Shown here: positions 34,203-42,418 of the stretch, piece by piece
How the letters are laid out: each line of letters starts with the position of its first letter
Numbering within the stretch: the stretch's first letter is position 1
NCBI RefSeq assembly: GCF_000308755.1
Contig: NZ_BAGF01000040.1
Coordinates: 62,001 to 126,000 of the forward strand
Length of the DNA: 64,000 bases
Origin: Nocardia pneumoniae NBRC 100136
Lineage (GTDB): Bacteria; Actinomycetota; Actinomycetes; Mycobacteriales; Mycobacteriaceae
Reading direction: 5' to 3'
The notes under the pieces: model-generated
Seen by the model: the letters and a program-made list of their open reading frames with translations, nothing else
What the model was told of the DNA's origin: nothing
Database searches by the model: none
Position numbers and translations under genes: made by a program

Positions 34203-35087
34203 TCATTCGATGCCGAATAGCGTCGCCGCGTTGCGATAGCAGACCTGACGCAGCCAGTCGTCGCCGAGTTCCAGCCGTTCGAGCGCCTGGATCGAATGGC
34301 TGTAGGAGTGCGGGATATTCGGGAAATCGCTGCCGAAGAGGATGCGGTCGGCGAAGGAGCGCAGCCTGCCGTGCTCGCCGATCGGGAAGGGGGCGTCGGA
34401 CTCGGAGAAATCGGTCCACACCATCGTGGTGTCGAGTCGCACGCTCGGATACGCCTCGGCCAAGTCGAGGAATTCGGCGTACTCGGGCGTGCCCATGTGC
34501 GCGATGATCAGCGGAAGACGCGGAAAGCGCCGCAGCACACCGGCGATCGGCTCGGGCCCGGTGTGCGTTCCCCGAGCCGGTCCGGAACCGCAGTGGATCA
34601 CGACCGGGATCCGCGCGTCCTCCAGCAGGCCCCAGACCGGGTCCAAGAGGGGGTCGCCAGGATGGTAGTCACCGACTTGGACATGCGCTTTGAAGACGCG
34701 GGCTCCGCCCCGTACGGCCGCGGCGACATAGCTCTCGACTCCCGGCTCGGGAAAGAACGTCGCAGTGTGCAGGCAATCCGGGGTGCGTGCCGCGAAGGCA
34801 GCAGTCCATTCGTTGAGCCAGGCGGCCATGTCCGGCTTGTGCGGGTACACCAGCGCGGTGAAGGCTCGGACGCCGAAGTCACGCAAGGTCTTCAACCGGA
34901 CCTGCTCGTCGGCGCGGTAGGTGATCGGCCAGGCTCGGCCGATCAGCGGGCCGACCGAGTCGAAGTACGCCCACACCTTCCGCAACACCTGGTCGGGCAT
35001 GAAATGGGTGTGCACGTCGATGATTCCGGGCAGTCCGAGCCCGGTGCGGAAGGCGGACAGGTACTCGGTGTCGTCGGCGCTGGTCAC
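34203..35087 (-). CDS. Amidohydrolase (amidohydrolase_2, TIM-barrel metal hydrolase)
   Basis: This metal-dependent hydrolase or decarboxylase has 294 residues from the GTG at 35087, preceded by AGGAGG and overlapping the nucleoside hydrolase stop as GTGA. The barrel metal ligands are visible as IIDVHTHF, VVIHCG, LIIAHMG and LFGSDFPN. The operon with nucleoside hydrolase suggests a role in base or nucleoside breakdown, but the family also includes decarboxylases, so the substrate is open. Confidence 0.85.
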   Translation of the reverse strand: MTSADDTEYLSAFRTGLGLPGIIDVHTHFMPDQVLRKVWAYFDSVGPLIGRAWPITYRADEQVRLKTLRDFGVRAFTALVYPHKPDMAAWLNEWTAAFAARTPDCLHTATFFPEPGVESYVAAAVRGGARVFKAHVQVGDYHPGDPLLDPVWGLLEDARIPVVIHCGSGPARGTHTGPEPIAGVLRRFPRLPLIIAHMGTPEYAEFLDLAEAYPSVRLDTTMVWTDFSESDAPFPIGEHGRLRSFADRILFGSDFPNIPHSYSHSIQALERLELGDDWLRQVCYRNAATLFGIE

Positions 35088-36136
35088 CGGACCTCCTGAG
35101 CGGCGGGCGGGTGGACCGTCCTGGCGAGATCGCCGACCCGGGCGATCAGCCGTTCGAAGAACAACTCCGGGTCGGTGCCGATCACGATGTCGGCGTTGGG
35201 TTCGCGTCCCCACATGCCCGCCCAGTCGGCGACCGTCGTGGCGCGGGTGATGGTGCCCGCCAATTCCACGTCCACCGTCGCGGGCCGGGTGCGCGCGAGC
35301 GACGGATCCAGCGCCACCGCGGCCGCGAACGGATCGTGCATGTGGGCGAGGTAGCCCAGGTCGTAGCCGTCGTGGAAGTCGAAGTAGAACCGCACCGCGT
35401 CGGTGACGTGTCGGACTATCGGATTGCTCGCGACCGAGCGGGCATCGGGCGAATCGGCAGCCGAAACGAATTCCACCGGAAAGCTTTTCGCGCGCTCGGC
35501 GAGCCGGACCAGGTGCTCGGGTCGCATCTCGATGGTCTCGGTGACGTCGAGCGGGCACACGATCGGCCTGCGGTCCGCCGGTGCCGCGGCGAAGGCGTCG
35601 AAGACCTCTTTGGCGGCCTCCGGATCGACGTGCACGTTCCACTCGTTGGTCGGCGTCGTGTTGCCGGGGTGGTTGAACGCGCCGCCCATGATCACCAAGC
35701 GGTGCAGCAGCACCGGCAACTCGGGCTCGATCCGCAGGGCCAGAGCGAGGTTGGTCAGCGGTCCGGTGCAGAGTCCGACGATCTCGCCGGGATGCGCGCG
35801 CACCAGCTCGACCCACATCCGCGCGGCAGAACGCGACGAGAGACGGCGGGCGGAGGCGGGCAGTTCGGCGTACCCGACGCCCTGTGGCCCGTGCGTGTCC
35901 TCGGTGGTGCGCAGCGGGATGGCCAGCGGGTCGGCGGCGCCGAGCGCGACCTCGATCTCGGGTGCGTGGCAGACGTCCAGCCAGGCGAGGTTGTTGGCCG
36001 CCACCTGCGCGGCTGGCACGTTGCCCGCGGTGGCGGCGATCCCCGCGATCTCGGCCTCGGGGGAGCCGAGCAGGTACAGCAGGGCGAGAGAATCGTCGAT
36101 ACCGGTATCGACGTCCAGGATGATCTTCTGCCGCAC
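35084..36136 (-). CDS. Nucleoside hydrolase (IUNH family)
   Basis: This 350-residue N-ribohydrolase has the calcium-binding signature DVDTGIDDSLALL at the N terminus. It also has the segments VGLCTGPLTNLALAL, VIMGGAFNHPGNTTPTNEWNV and MHDPFAAAVALDP (last calcium ligand Asp). It splits nucleosides into base and ribose. The start is the GTG at 36136. It is the first gene of a two-gene operon with the amidohydrolase. Confidence 0.92.
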   Translation of the reverse strand: MRQKIILDVDTGIDDSLALLYLLGSPEAEIAGIAATAGNVPAAQVAANNLAWLDVCHAPEIEVALGAADPLAIPLRTTEDTHGPQGVGYAELPASARRLSSRSAARMWVELVRAHPGEIVGLCTGPLTNLALALRIEPELPVLLHRLVIMGGAFNHPGNTTPTNEWNVHVDPEAAKEVFDAFAAAPADRRPIVCPLDVTETIEMRPEHLVRLAERAKSFPVEFVSAADSPDARSVASNPIVRHVTDAVRFYFDFHDGYDLGYLAHMHDPFAAAVALDPSLARTRPATVDVELAGTITRATTVADWAGMWGREPNADIVIGTDPELFFERLIARVGDLARTVHPPAAQEVR

Positions 36137-36206
36137 AGCACGAGACTAGCCATCCGGAGGGCTGTTCCCCGCGCCGAGGTGCCGATAGCTCGACGGTGGC
36201 GGAGAT

Positions 36207-36234
36207 TAGTACACTCGTCTAGTACATTTGTCTA
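36207..36234. promoter_or_regulatory. Tandem TetR-type operators in the gap before the TetR gene
   Basis: Two copies of the imperfect palindrome TAGTACAYTYGTCTA overlap by two bases: 36207-36221 and 36220-36234. The period is 13 bases. They lie in the divergent gap between the nucleoside hydrolase operon (minus) and the TetR gene (plus), so both could be controlled. The sites end 15 bases before the TetR start. Confidence 0.7.
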
Positions 36235-36248
36235 AGACGTTGTAGCCT

Positions 36249-36824
36249 ATGGTCATGGGAAATCGCGAGGATCTACTGGCGGGAGCACGAAAAGTCATCA
36301 TCGAGCGCGGCGTGGCCAAAGCCACGGCCCGCGACATCGCCTCCGCCGCCGGGGTGAGTCTGGCGGCGATCGGCTACCACTTCGGCTCCAAGGACCAGTT
36401 GATCACCGAGGCGCTGGCCGACGGTCTGGGCACCGCGATCGGCGACAGCATGGAGGCGCTGATCCGCCAGGGCGAAGGCGCCACGCCGCTGGCCGCGTTC
36501 GCCGCACTGTGGAATGCGATGCCCGCGGTATTCACCGACAATCGCGACAGCATGCTGGCGAGCATGGAAAACCTGGTGCGCGTCGCCCGCTCGCCGGAAT
36601 CTCAGAAATTCTTCGCCGCAAGCCTGCCCGGGGCCTATCGGGACATGGCGGAGGCCCTGCGCGAGGCGCACCCGCACCTGAGCGAGGACCAGGCCGAGGC
36701 GATCGCGGAGCTGTATTTCGTGCTCGTGCAGGGGCTCGGCGTGCTGCACACGATCGTCCCGGAGGCGAAACTTCCGGACGGGGACCGGCTTGCGCAGGCG
36801 GTAGCCGCCCTGACCGCACGCTAG
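36249..36824 (+). CDS. TetR-family regulator
   Basis: This 191-residue TetR protein has the DNA-binding part LLAGARKVIIERGVAKATARD, then IASAAGVSLAAIGYHFGSKDQL. The C-terminal domain resembles the TetR_C type seen in regulators of efflux systems. Start ATG 36249, alternatively ATG 36255. Tandem operator-like repeats immediately upstream indicate autoregulation, and the nucleoside hydrolase operon on the other side may be the second target. Confidence 0.9.
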   Translation: MVMGNREDLLAGARKVIIERGVAKATARDIASAAGVSLAAIGYHFGSKDQLITEALADGLGTAIGDSMEALIRQGEGATPLAAFAALWNAMPAVFTDNRDSMLASMENLVRVARSPESQKFFAASLPGAYRDMAEALREAHPHLSEDQAEAIAELYFVLVQGLGVLHTIVPEAKLPDGDRLAQAVAALTAR

Positions 36825-36849
36825 GCGCAGGTCCCAGGGCGGCAAGCTG

Positions 36850-37050
36850 TCAGCGGCCGAACTCGCCGCGAGACGCCGCTGCGGTGAAGGCCGACCACTC
36901 AGCCGAGGTGAACACCAGTGCCGGGCCTGATGGGCTCTTCGAGTCGCGAACGCCCACAAGGTCGTTCGCCAGGAATGCGACCTCGACGCAGTTCTTGTCA
37001 CCGCCGCTGCGGGTGCTCTTGAACCACTTCGCCGTCGATAGGTCGACCAT
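36850..37050 (-). CDS. DUF397 domain protein
   Basis: This 66-residue DUF397 protein is recognised from STAKWFKSTRSGGDKNCVEVA, then VGVRDSKSPSGPALVF and the end SAEWSAFTAAASRGEFG. It starts at ATG 37050 with AAGGAG upstream and overlaps the 3' end of the XRE regulator gene by 53 bases in a different frame. XRE-DUF397 pairs are common in actinomycetes and resemble a regulator/antagonist couple (e.g. BldB/WhiJ-type in Streptomyces). The target is unknown. Confidence 0.9.
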   Translation of the reverse strand: MVDLSTAKWFKSTRSGGDKNCVEVAFLANDLVGVRDSKSPSGPALVFTSAEWSAFTAAASRGEFGR

Positions 37051-37930
37051 CACCCGCATACTCCTTTGCCATTTGCCGCAGCAGCCTTCTGCTGGCAACA
37101 TCGTCCAACGCGGCCCGCTCGAGACTGTCGTATGCCTGATGGTATCGCTCGAGGGCAGTGGATTTTGTCAGGTACAGATCACCTGTGAAGCATTCGGTGT
37201 ACACAATCGGCGGCTCGATCGCTTGGCCTCTGGTGTCCACGCCGAACTCCAGGGCGACGAACGGTCCGACCGCCACCCCGAGCGGGAATCCCGCACTGAA
37301 AGGCAGTACGCGAATCCGCACGTTCGGCCGAGTTCCTATGTCGGCCAAGTGCTTCAGCTGTGACGACATCACCTTGTTGCCGCCCACCACGCCGTGCAGC
37401 ACCGACTGCCGCAGGATGACATCAAGAGTTACTGGCTGGAACTTCCGTGTGATCCTGGTCTGCCTGCGCATCCGCAATTGCACCCTTCGTGCATGCTCCT
37501 CGGCGCTGTCGTCGGGATAGACAGCGTGGATCAACGCGCTCGCATAGGCCGGTGTCTGCAACAGTCCTGGCACCAGTTCGGACTCGTGAGTCGTCAGTTT
37601 CTGTGCAGAAGCCTCCAGTCCCATGAAGAAATCGAACTTGGCGGGGATCAGGTCGTCGTACTCGTTCCACCAGTTCTGCACATCGCCGCGCGCCGCAAGC
37701 GCTTTCATTGCCTCGGTCTGGTTTGCATCGAACTCGTAGATCTTGCACAACGCCTCGAGGTCCACCTCGCGCAGATTCGCTACCATCCCCTTCTCGATCC
37801 GCTGCAACGTGCTGGCGCTGCGCTGAATCAGCGCCGCTGCCTGCTGGAGCGTGAGCCCACACTCCTCCCGTCCCTCGCGCAGATACTTCCCCAGCTGACG
37901 CCGCGCGAGCGTCGATCCGTTCTCCGACAT
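36998..37930 (-). CDS. XRE-family regulator with DUF5753 domain
   Basis: This protein of 310 residues from ATG 37930, preceded by AAGGGAGGG, has an N-terminal helix-turn-helix (LREGREECGLTLQQAAALI, then SASTLQRIEKG). A DUF5753 domain follows (EASAQKLTTHESELVPGLLQ, then TPAYASALI, MRRQTRI and VLPFSAGFP). The partner DUF397 gene overlaps its end. This type regulates development or secondary metabolism in Streptomyces. Its position next to the EACC1-caspase genes could be incidental. Confidence 0.9.
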   Translation of the reverse strand: MSENGSTLARRQLGKYLREGREECGLTLQQAAALIQRSASTLQRIEKGMVANLREVDLEALCKIYEFDANQTEAMKALAARGDVQNWWNEYDDLIPAKFDFFMGLEASAQKLTTHESELVPGLLQTPAYASALIHAVYPDDSAEEHARRVQLRMRRQTRITRKFQPVTLDVILRQSVLHGVVGGNKVMSSQLKHLADIGTRPNVRIRVLPFSAGFPLGVAVGPFVALEFGVDTRGQAIEPPIVYTECFTGDLYLTKSTALERYHQAYDSLERAALDDVASRRLLRQMAKEYAGDGRPIDGEVVQEHPQRR

Positions 37931-38124
37931 GGCCGCCCTCCCTTCGAGTTCCATTGCTCGCACCAGCACAGCACGCCGCAATCCCACCCCGCGCCACCAT
38001 TACGAATGCTCGTCGGATCGCCGCGTACTCCCAGGAGGATTTGCATCCAGCGGCACGGTCGCAGCGCAAATCGACGCCAGCGCAATCCCGTCGCGAGGAC
38101 AGGGCCGAAGCGACGTTACGGAAC

Positions 38125-38637
38125 TCAGTCTGTTGGTACGGGGTGGAATGAGCCTGTCTCGGGATTCCAGCCCTTGACCAAGACGGCGTCGCTGGGTTCG
38201 GCAGGCCAGCATTGAATCCGGATGTGTTGCCGATCGGCGGCATCGTCCGAGTCCTCGTCGTAGTCCGCCGCGTCATCCGGCGACCTCGTCAGGGATACGC
38301 GCAACCGCAGCCACCCCCTCGGAACTGTCACCCGATCACCGTCGTTCTCGCCGTAGGTCGGACAAGTGAGCCGCAACGTGCCGGAGTCGGCTCGGAGGCT
38401 GCACTCGGTCACCGTGTCGAAAACATCCTTGTCATCGGCGGGCGGGGCGTCGGCCACGTCGATGGTGACGGTGACGTGACCGTTGACCCCTGTGTAGATG
38501 CCGATCGCGTCATCCGCCAGCGCCAAGTGGTCGGGCAGCGCGGAATCGAACCATTGGTCTGTCACTTCGGTGGACGAGTCATTGTCGAGAAGATGGATCT
38601 GTTGGTAATCGGAGAACACAGTCAGCTCGGTTGCCAC
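38125..38637 (-). CDS. Conserved hypothetical protein, acidic, beta-rich
   Basis: This 170-residue protein starts at GTG 38637 after AAGGAGAG. The N-terminal segment ELTVFSDYQQIHLLD, the middle LALADDAIGIYTGVNGHVTV and the C-terminal IRIQCWPAEPSDAVLVKGWN alternate hydrophobic and polar residues as in a beta-sandwich. A run of Asp/Ala near residue 125 is probably a linker. Similar proteins of unknown function occur in Streptomyces. It is divergent from the EACC1-caspase pair. Confidence 0.75.
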   Translation of the reverse strand: MATELTVFSDYQQIHLLDNDSSTEVTDQWFDSALPDHLALADDAIGIYTGVNGHVTVTIDVADAPPADDKDVFDTVTECSLRADSGTLRLTCPTYGENDGDRVTVPRGWLRLRVSLTRSPDDAADYDEDSDDAADRQHIRIQCWPAEPSDAVLVKGWNPETGSFHPVPTD

Positions 38638-38780
38638 GGCTCTCCTTCATACCCGGCCCTCCGGGACTCCACCTAGCTCGGAATGTTGCTCGTAATCGTG
38701 CCTTGGTGCATCTCTGGTTATGGCACGCTATGGTCAGGCGCAGTACGGCGCTGCGGGGTTCACGTCAGTACGGAGTTTCG

Positions 38781-39179
38781 ATGGCCGAGGTGCGTATCGC
38801 GGTCGAGGGGCGGGGCGACGTGGTGAAGTCGCTGTGGGATTGGTTGCGGCAAGAGCCGGAGCTGCGTGGTCGACTACGTGCGGGTGAGGCGATGGCCTCC
38901 GAAGAGGCTATGGGCGTGCCGATCGAGCTCGCGGTTGTCCTGGCGACGGCGACACCGGCGGTGGTGGCCGCGCTGGCACGGTCATTGTCCACGTGGCTGG
39001 TGCAACGTCGCGCGGACGTGACCGTCACGGTCACCGGGCCGGATGGGCGGCAGATCTCCCTGTCGGGGCAGCGTGTCGCCGATCCCGAGAAACTGGTCAA
39101 CGCCGTTCTCGAGTCGGTCGACCCCAACGTGTCCGGATCCGGCCCGCCCGTAACAGGTTCGGCAGGAGAGAGATCGTAG
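38781..39179 (+). CDS. EACC1 (effector-associated constant component 1) protein
   Basis: This 132-residue protein has the features of the EACC1 family: a ferredoxin-like start (AEVRIAVEGRGDVVKSLWDWL), a hydrophobic helix VAALARSLSTWLVQRRADV and a C-terminal strand region VTVTVTGPDGRQISLSGQRV. EACC1 proteins are found beside caspase-like or STAND effectors in actinobacterial conflict systems, where they are thought to link effector and sensor. ATG 38781 has GGAG seven bases upstream. The stop overlaps the caspase start by one base (TAGTG), so the two are made together. Confidence 0.85.
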   Translation: MAEVRIAVEGRGDVVKSLWDWLRQEPELRGRLRAGEAMASEEAMGVPIELAVVLATATPAVVAALARSLSTWLVQRRADVTVTVTGPDGRQISLSGQRVADPEKLVNAVLESVDPNVSGSGPPVTGSAGERS

Positions 39180-40501
39180 TGCGCCTGCCCGACCCGCACA
39201 GCTCGTACGCGCTGTTGATCGGCACCAGCACCTACAGTTCGCTGACGGACCTGCCTGCGGTTCGGAACAACCTCGAGGCCCTGGCCGGGATTCTCACCGA
39301 TCCAGCTCTCGTCGGGCTGCGCCCCGATCACTGCATCGTGGTGCACGATCCGGTCGAGGTGCGCACCGTCTATCGCACACTGCTGCACTACGCAAAGCTC
39401 GAGCCGACCGACACCCTGCTGGTCTATTTCGCTGGGCACGGGCGCACCGACCTGCGCAACGACCTCTACTTCGCGCTGGCCGACACCGCCACCGAGGAAC
39501 TCCGCGTCAGCGCGTTGTCTTTCGACATCGTCCGGGATCTGCTCACCGAAAGTCGCGCCAAGAACAAGGTCCTCATCCTCGATTGCTGTTTCAGCGGGCG
39601 CGCGATTCCGGATATGGGCGGCACCGACGACGCGATTGTCGGCCAGCTCGGCATCGAAGGCACCTACACCCTCACCGCCACCCCCGCCAACGCCGTCGCC
39701 CTCGCACCCACGGGCGCCACCTACACCGCCTTCACCGGGGAACTACTCGCCCTGCTCCGCACCGGAGTGCCCGACGGCCCCCAGTTGCTCACCTTCGCCA
39801 CCATCTACCACCAACTCCTGCATGCGCTGAACGCCCGCGGCCTGCCACGACCCGGACAACGCGGCACCGGCACCATCGACCAGCTCGCCCTCAGCCGCAA
39901 CCCTGCGCATCCCGCGAATTCCGCACCCATACCCATGACCGACAGCACGCGAAATCGCGTCAGCAGCAGCACGTTCCACGAAGACGGCGACCTGCGGTTC
40001 CCGGTCAGAAAGGGAATTGGGTGGCAAATGGTCCAGGCTGTGATCGGCCTCATAGGCTCTTTGGCGCTCAGGGCCGTGTCAGTGGACCCCGGCACCACGT
40101 CGCCGGAGTTCTTCTGGTTCGCAGCCACATTGATGGGACTGGTGACCGTCATGGCTCTGGTGGGCGCTATCAGCCTGAGCCGCAAGGCCTTCGAACTCCA
40201 GATAGGTCCGCGGGGGATGGAATTGACATTTGCTGGCCGGCGCACCCGCTACATGTGGGACGAGATCAGCCGTGTCACGATTCGGCGAATCCGGGGAAAA
40301 GGTATGTCAGGGGTACTGGTCTATCCGCTACCCGGCACCCCCCTGCCGCACGGGGGTATCGGGCTCTGGACTCAGTACCTTCCCCGGATGGAACGCAAGA
40401 CCGGCTGGATCCTGATCGTCCCCACCCAGCTTCTCAAGGTCCCCCAGACCGACATCGAGCGGGCGCTGACACGCTACTCCGCCGGACGATTCCAATCCTG
40501 A
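39179..40501 (+). CDS. Caspase-family protease with two membrane helices and PH-like C-terminal domain
   Basis: This 440-residue protein starts at GTG 39179. The N-terminal caspase fold has SYALLIGTSTYSSL, the catalytic His87 in LLVYFAGHGRTD and Cys136/Cys137 in VLILDCCFSG. A linker leads to two transmembrane helices (about 282-300 and 311-332). The C-terminal 100 residues (FELQIGPRGMELTF..., then RYMWDEISRVTIRR) look like a bacterial PH-like domain. It is probably anchored in the membrane with the protease in the cytoplasm. The EACC1 partner is directly upstream. Activation on infection or damage is inferred from related systems. Confidence 0.85.
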   Translation: MRLPDPHSSYALLIGTSTYSSLTDLPAVRNNLEALAGILTDPALVGLRPDHCIVVHDPVEVRTVYRTLLHYAKLEPTDTLLVYFAGHGRTDLRNDLYFALADTATEELRVSALSFDIVRDLLTESRAKNKVLILDCCFSGRAIPDMGGTDDAIVGQLGIEGTYTLTATPANAVALAPTGATYTAFTGELLALLRTGVPDGPQLLTFATIYHQLLHALNARGLPRPGQRGTGTIDQLALSRNPAHPANSAPIPMTDSTRNRVSSSTFHEDGDLRFPVRKGIGWQMVQAVIGLIGSLALRAVSVDPGTTSPEFFWFAATLMGLVTVMALVGAISLSRKAFELQIGPRGMELTFAGRRTRYMWDEISRVTIRRIRGKGMSGVLVYPLPGTPLPHGGIGLWTQYLPRMERKTGWILIVPTQLLKVPQTDIERALTRYSAGRFQS

Positions 40502-40612
40502 CTTCGGCTTCGGGTGAGCACGGCACCCGCTCGATCGCGAGGGCGAAAACAGCGATTGCGATGCGCGTGCCCGGGATGCCGCAAGGATATTGCGCGACGC
40601 CCCGGGGGCCCC

Positions 40613-41974
40613 TCAGCGAGCCGGTAGCGGCCAGGCGGGACGATCCGCGCCGTAGGCGGGTGCGGGCCAGGCGTAATCCGGGTATTCGGCGAGGGCGGGT
40701 GTCGCGGTGACGAGCTGTCCATGGCGGACGACCTGTGCCGGGTTCGGCGCCGCGGCCTTGGGGTGACGCGGCGTGCGATCCGGCGCGTCGAGCAACCAGG
40801 AGGCGGTGCGCGCCAGCGCGACCCGCACGTCCCGGCCGACGCCGTCCGCGCCGCGGGCGACCAGCGCGTCGATGACGCCCGCGGCGAGCAGATAGCCCGA
40901 CGCGTGGTCCAGCGCCTGCGCGGGCAGCGCACCGGGTACCGCGGGGGCGCCTTCGAGGATCGAGATTCCCGAGGCGGCCTGCACGATGCTGTCGAAGCCG
41001 CGGTGGCCGCCCCACGGACCCGTCTCACCCCACGCGGACACTCGCCCGTGGATCAGGCCGGGACGGCTGGCGGCGCGCAGGCCCGCGCGCTCCAACGCGC
41101 CCGGCCGGTAGCCGGTGACCAGCACGTCCGCGGCGGCGATCAGCTCGTCGATCCGGTGCGTGCGCAGATCCACCAACGTGGAGCGCTTGCCCTGGCAGGT
41201 GTCCGCGTACTGCCACGAGATCTCCGGCAGCTGCGGCGGATCGACCCGCAGCACCTCGGCGCCGAGCAACGCCAGCGCCCGCGTCGCGACCGGTCCCGCG
41301 ATCACTCGGGTCAGATCGAGCACCCGCAAGCCCCGCAGCGGCTGCAAAGGCGCCGCACCCGAGGGCAATCCGGGTTCACCGCGGTCGGGGCGCGATGCGA
41401 TCGCCACTACGGGGCCCGACGCGGCGGCCTGTCCCTGCGGGCTCTCGGCCCACTCCTGCTCCGTGCGGACCCGGACCGCGATCGCGCCGTGGGCGGCGGC
41501 CTGCTCCTCCAGATCGGAGGCGCGGCTCATGGCCATCTGGGCGACGGCCAAGTCGGCGGGCGCGGACTCGGGCAGGTCGAGGGCGGCGAGCAGGCGGGCG
41601 CGGTGGTGCGGATAGTTGGCGTGCGTGCGGACCCAGCCGTCGAAGGTCGGGAAGAATCCGGACAGGTCGGTGAACACCGACGGCGCTCGGCCCCCGACGC
41701 GGAGCAGTTTCTCGCTGGAGAAGGCCGCGGTGATGCGGGTGGGGTCGATGCGGTGGGTGACCGGATCGAGGCCACGCGCCTCGCGCATGCGGTTCGCCGC
41801 GGCCGTCAGCGTCGCGACCGAACCGGCCGCCAGCGCCCAGACCGGTAATGTCGCGGCGAGATTGCTACCCGGATCGGGCGCGGGGGAGATGGGCGAGGCG
41901 GTGACACCGATACCGGCCTCGTAGTCATGGACGAGCCGTGCGTGCGTGTTCACTCGATTCAGCGTAGTTGCCAC
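40613..41974 (-). CDS. CoA-transferase family III (CaiB/BaiF-type)
   Basis: This 453-residue protein has an N-terminal extension and the family III fold. Visible features are PLRGLRVLDLTRVIAGP, then LALLGAEVLRVDPP and SWQYADTCQGKRSTLVDL. Asp is expected as the catalytic residue after the KRS segment in this family, but the exact position is unclear. RGFDSIVQAASGIS resembles the downstream part. The first 200 residues are a second CoA-transferase-like half, typical of the fused type. Substrate unknown. Confidence 0.8.
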   Translation of the reverse strand: MATTLNRVNTHARLVHDYEAGIGVTASPISPAPDPGSNLAATLPVWALAAGSVATLTAAANRMREARGLDPVTHRIDPTRITAAFSSEKLLRVGGRAPSVFTDLSGFFPTFDGWVRTHANYPHHRARLLAALDLPESAPADLAVAQMAMSRASDLEEQAAAHGAIAVRVRTEQEWAESPQGQAAASGPVVAIASRPDRGEPGLPSGAAPLQPLRGLRVLDLTRVIAGPVATRALALLGAEVLRVDPPQLPEISWQYADTCQGKRSTLVDLRTHRIDELIAAADVLVTGYRPGALERAGLRAASRPGLIHGRVSAWGETGPWGGHRGFDSIVQAASGISILEGAPAVPGALPAQALDHASGYLLAAGVIDALVARGADGVGRDVRVALARTASWLLDAPDRTPRHPKAAAPNPAQVVRHGQLVTATPALAEYPDYAWPAPAYGADRPAWPLPAR

Positions 41975-42418
41975 GCCGGAGAAGTCGCGGGCCGCGGTTG
42001 ATCTTGGCGCGGGCTCGAGCAGGTCACGGCTATGGGGCCACGCCGCCGATCTCCGGTGCCACCTGCGGCGTTGCGGAGCGGGATGGGAACTTCGCCGGCG
42101 CGCGGGTGTGCCGTGTCACGCGGAGCCGGAGCCATCGCCCATCGGATGTCGTACCCATCGGTGCCGCGCCGCCGCGCGTACCCGTGCTGGCACCATGCCA
42201 CCGCGGATACGCTTCGGCGCGATTGCGGAAGGGGTGCCACACGGGTGATCGGTGCCCCCCTGCTGGTCGCGCGACGAGCGACGTGACCCGGTATTTGCGA
42301 TCACGCTGGTTGTATCCCTCGGGCAGTCTTTCCCCGGAACATAGCATCGCCGGACGGAATGTGCCGGTGACATATCGATCCCGGCTGACCGAGTCTCAAC
42401 CGGAAAGAACCGATTGCC
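41975..42418. other. Intergenic region between divergent genes, no gene seen
   Basis: This 444-base region separates the CoA-transferase gene (minus) from the large membrane-protein gene (plus). Frames that cross it lack coding character. No known RNA or regulator site is recognised. It must hold both promoters. Confidence 0.5.

Noticed and set aside
40502..40612. Terminator between caspase and CoA-transferase genes
   Set aside because: Short complementary runs exist but no stem of more than five pairs with a T-run was found.
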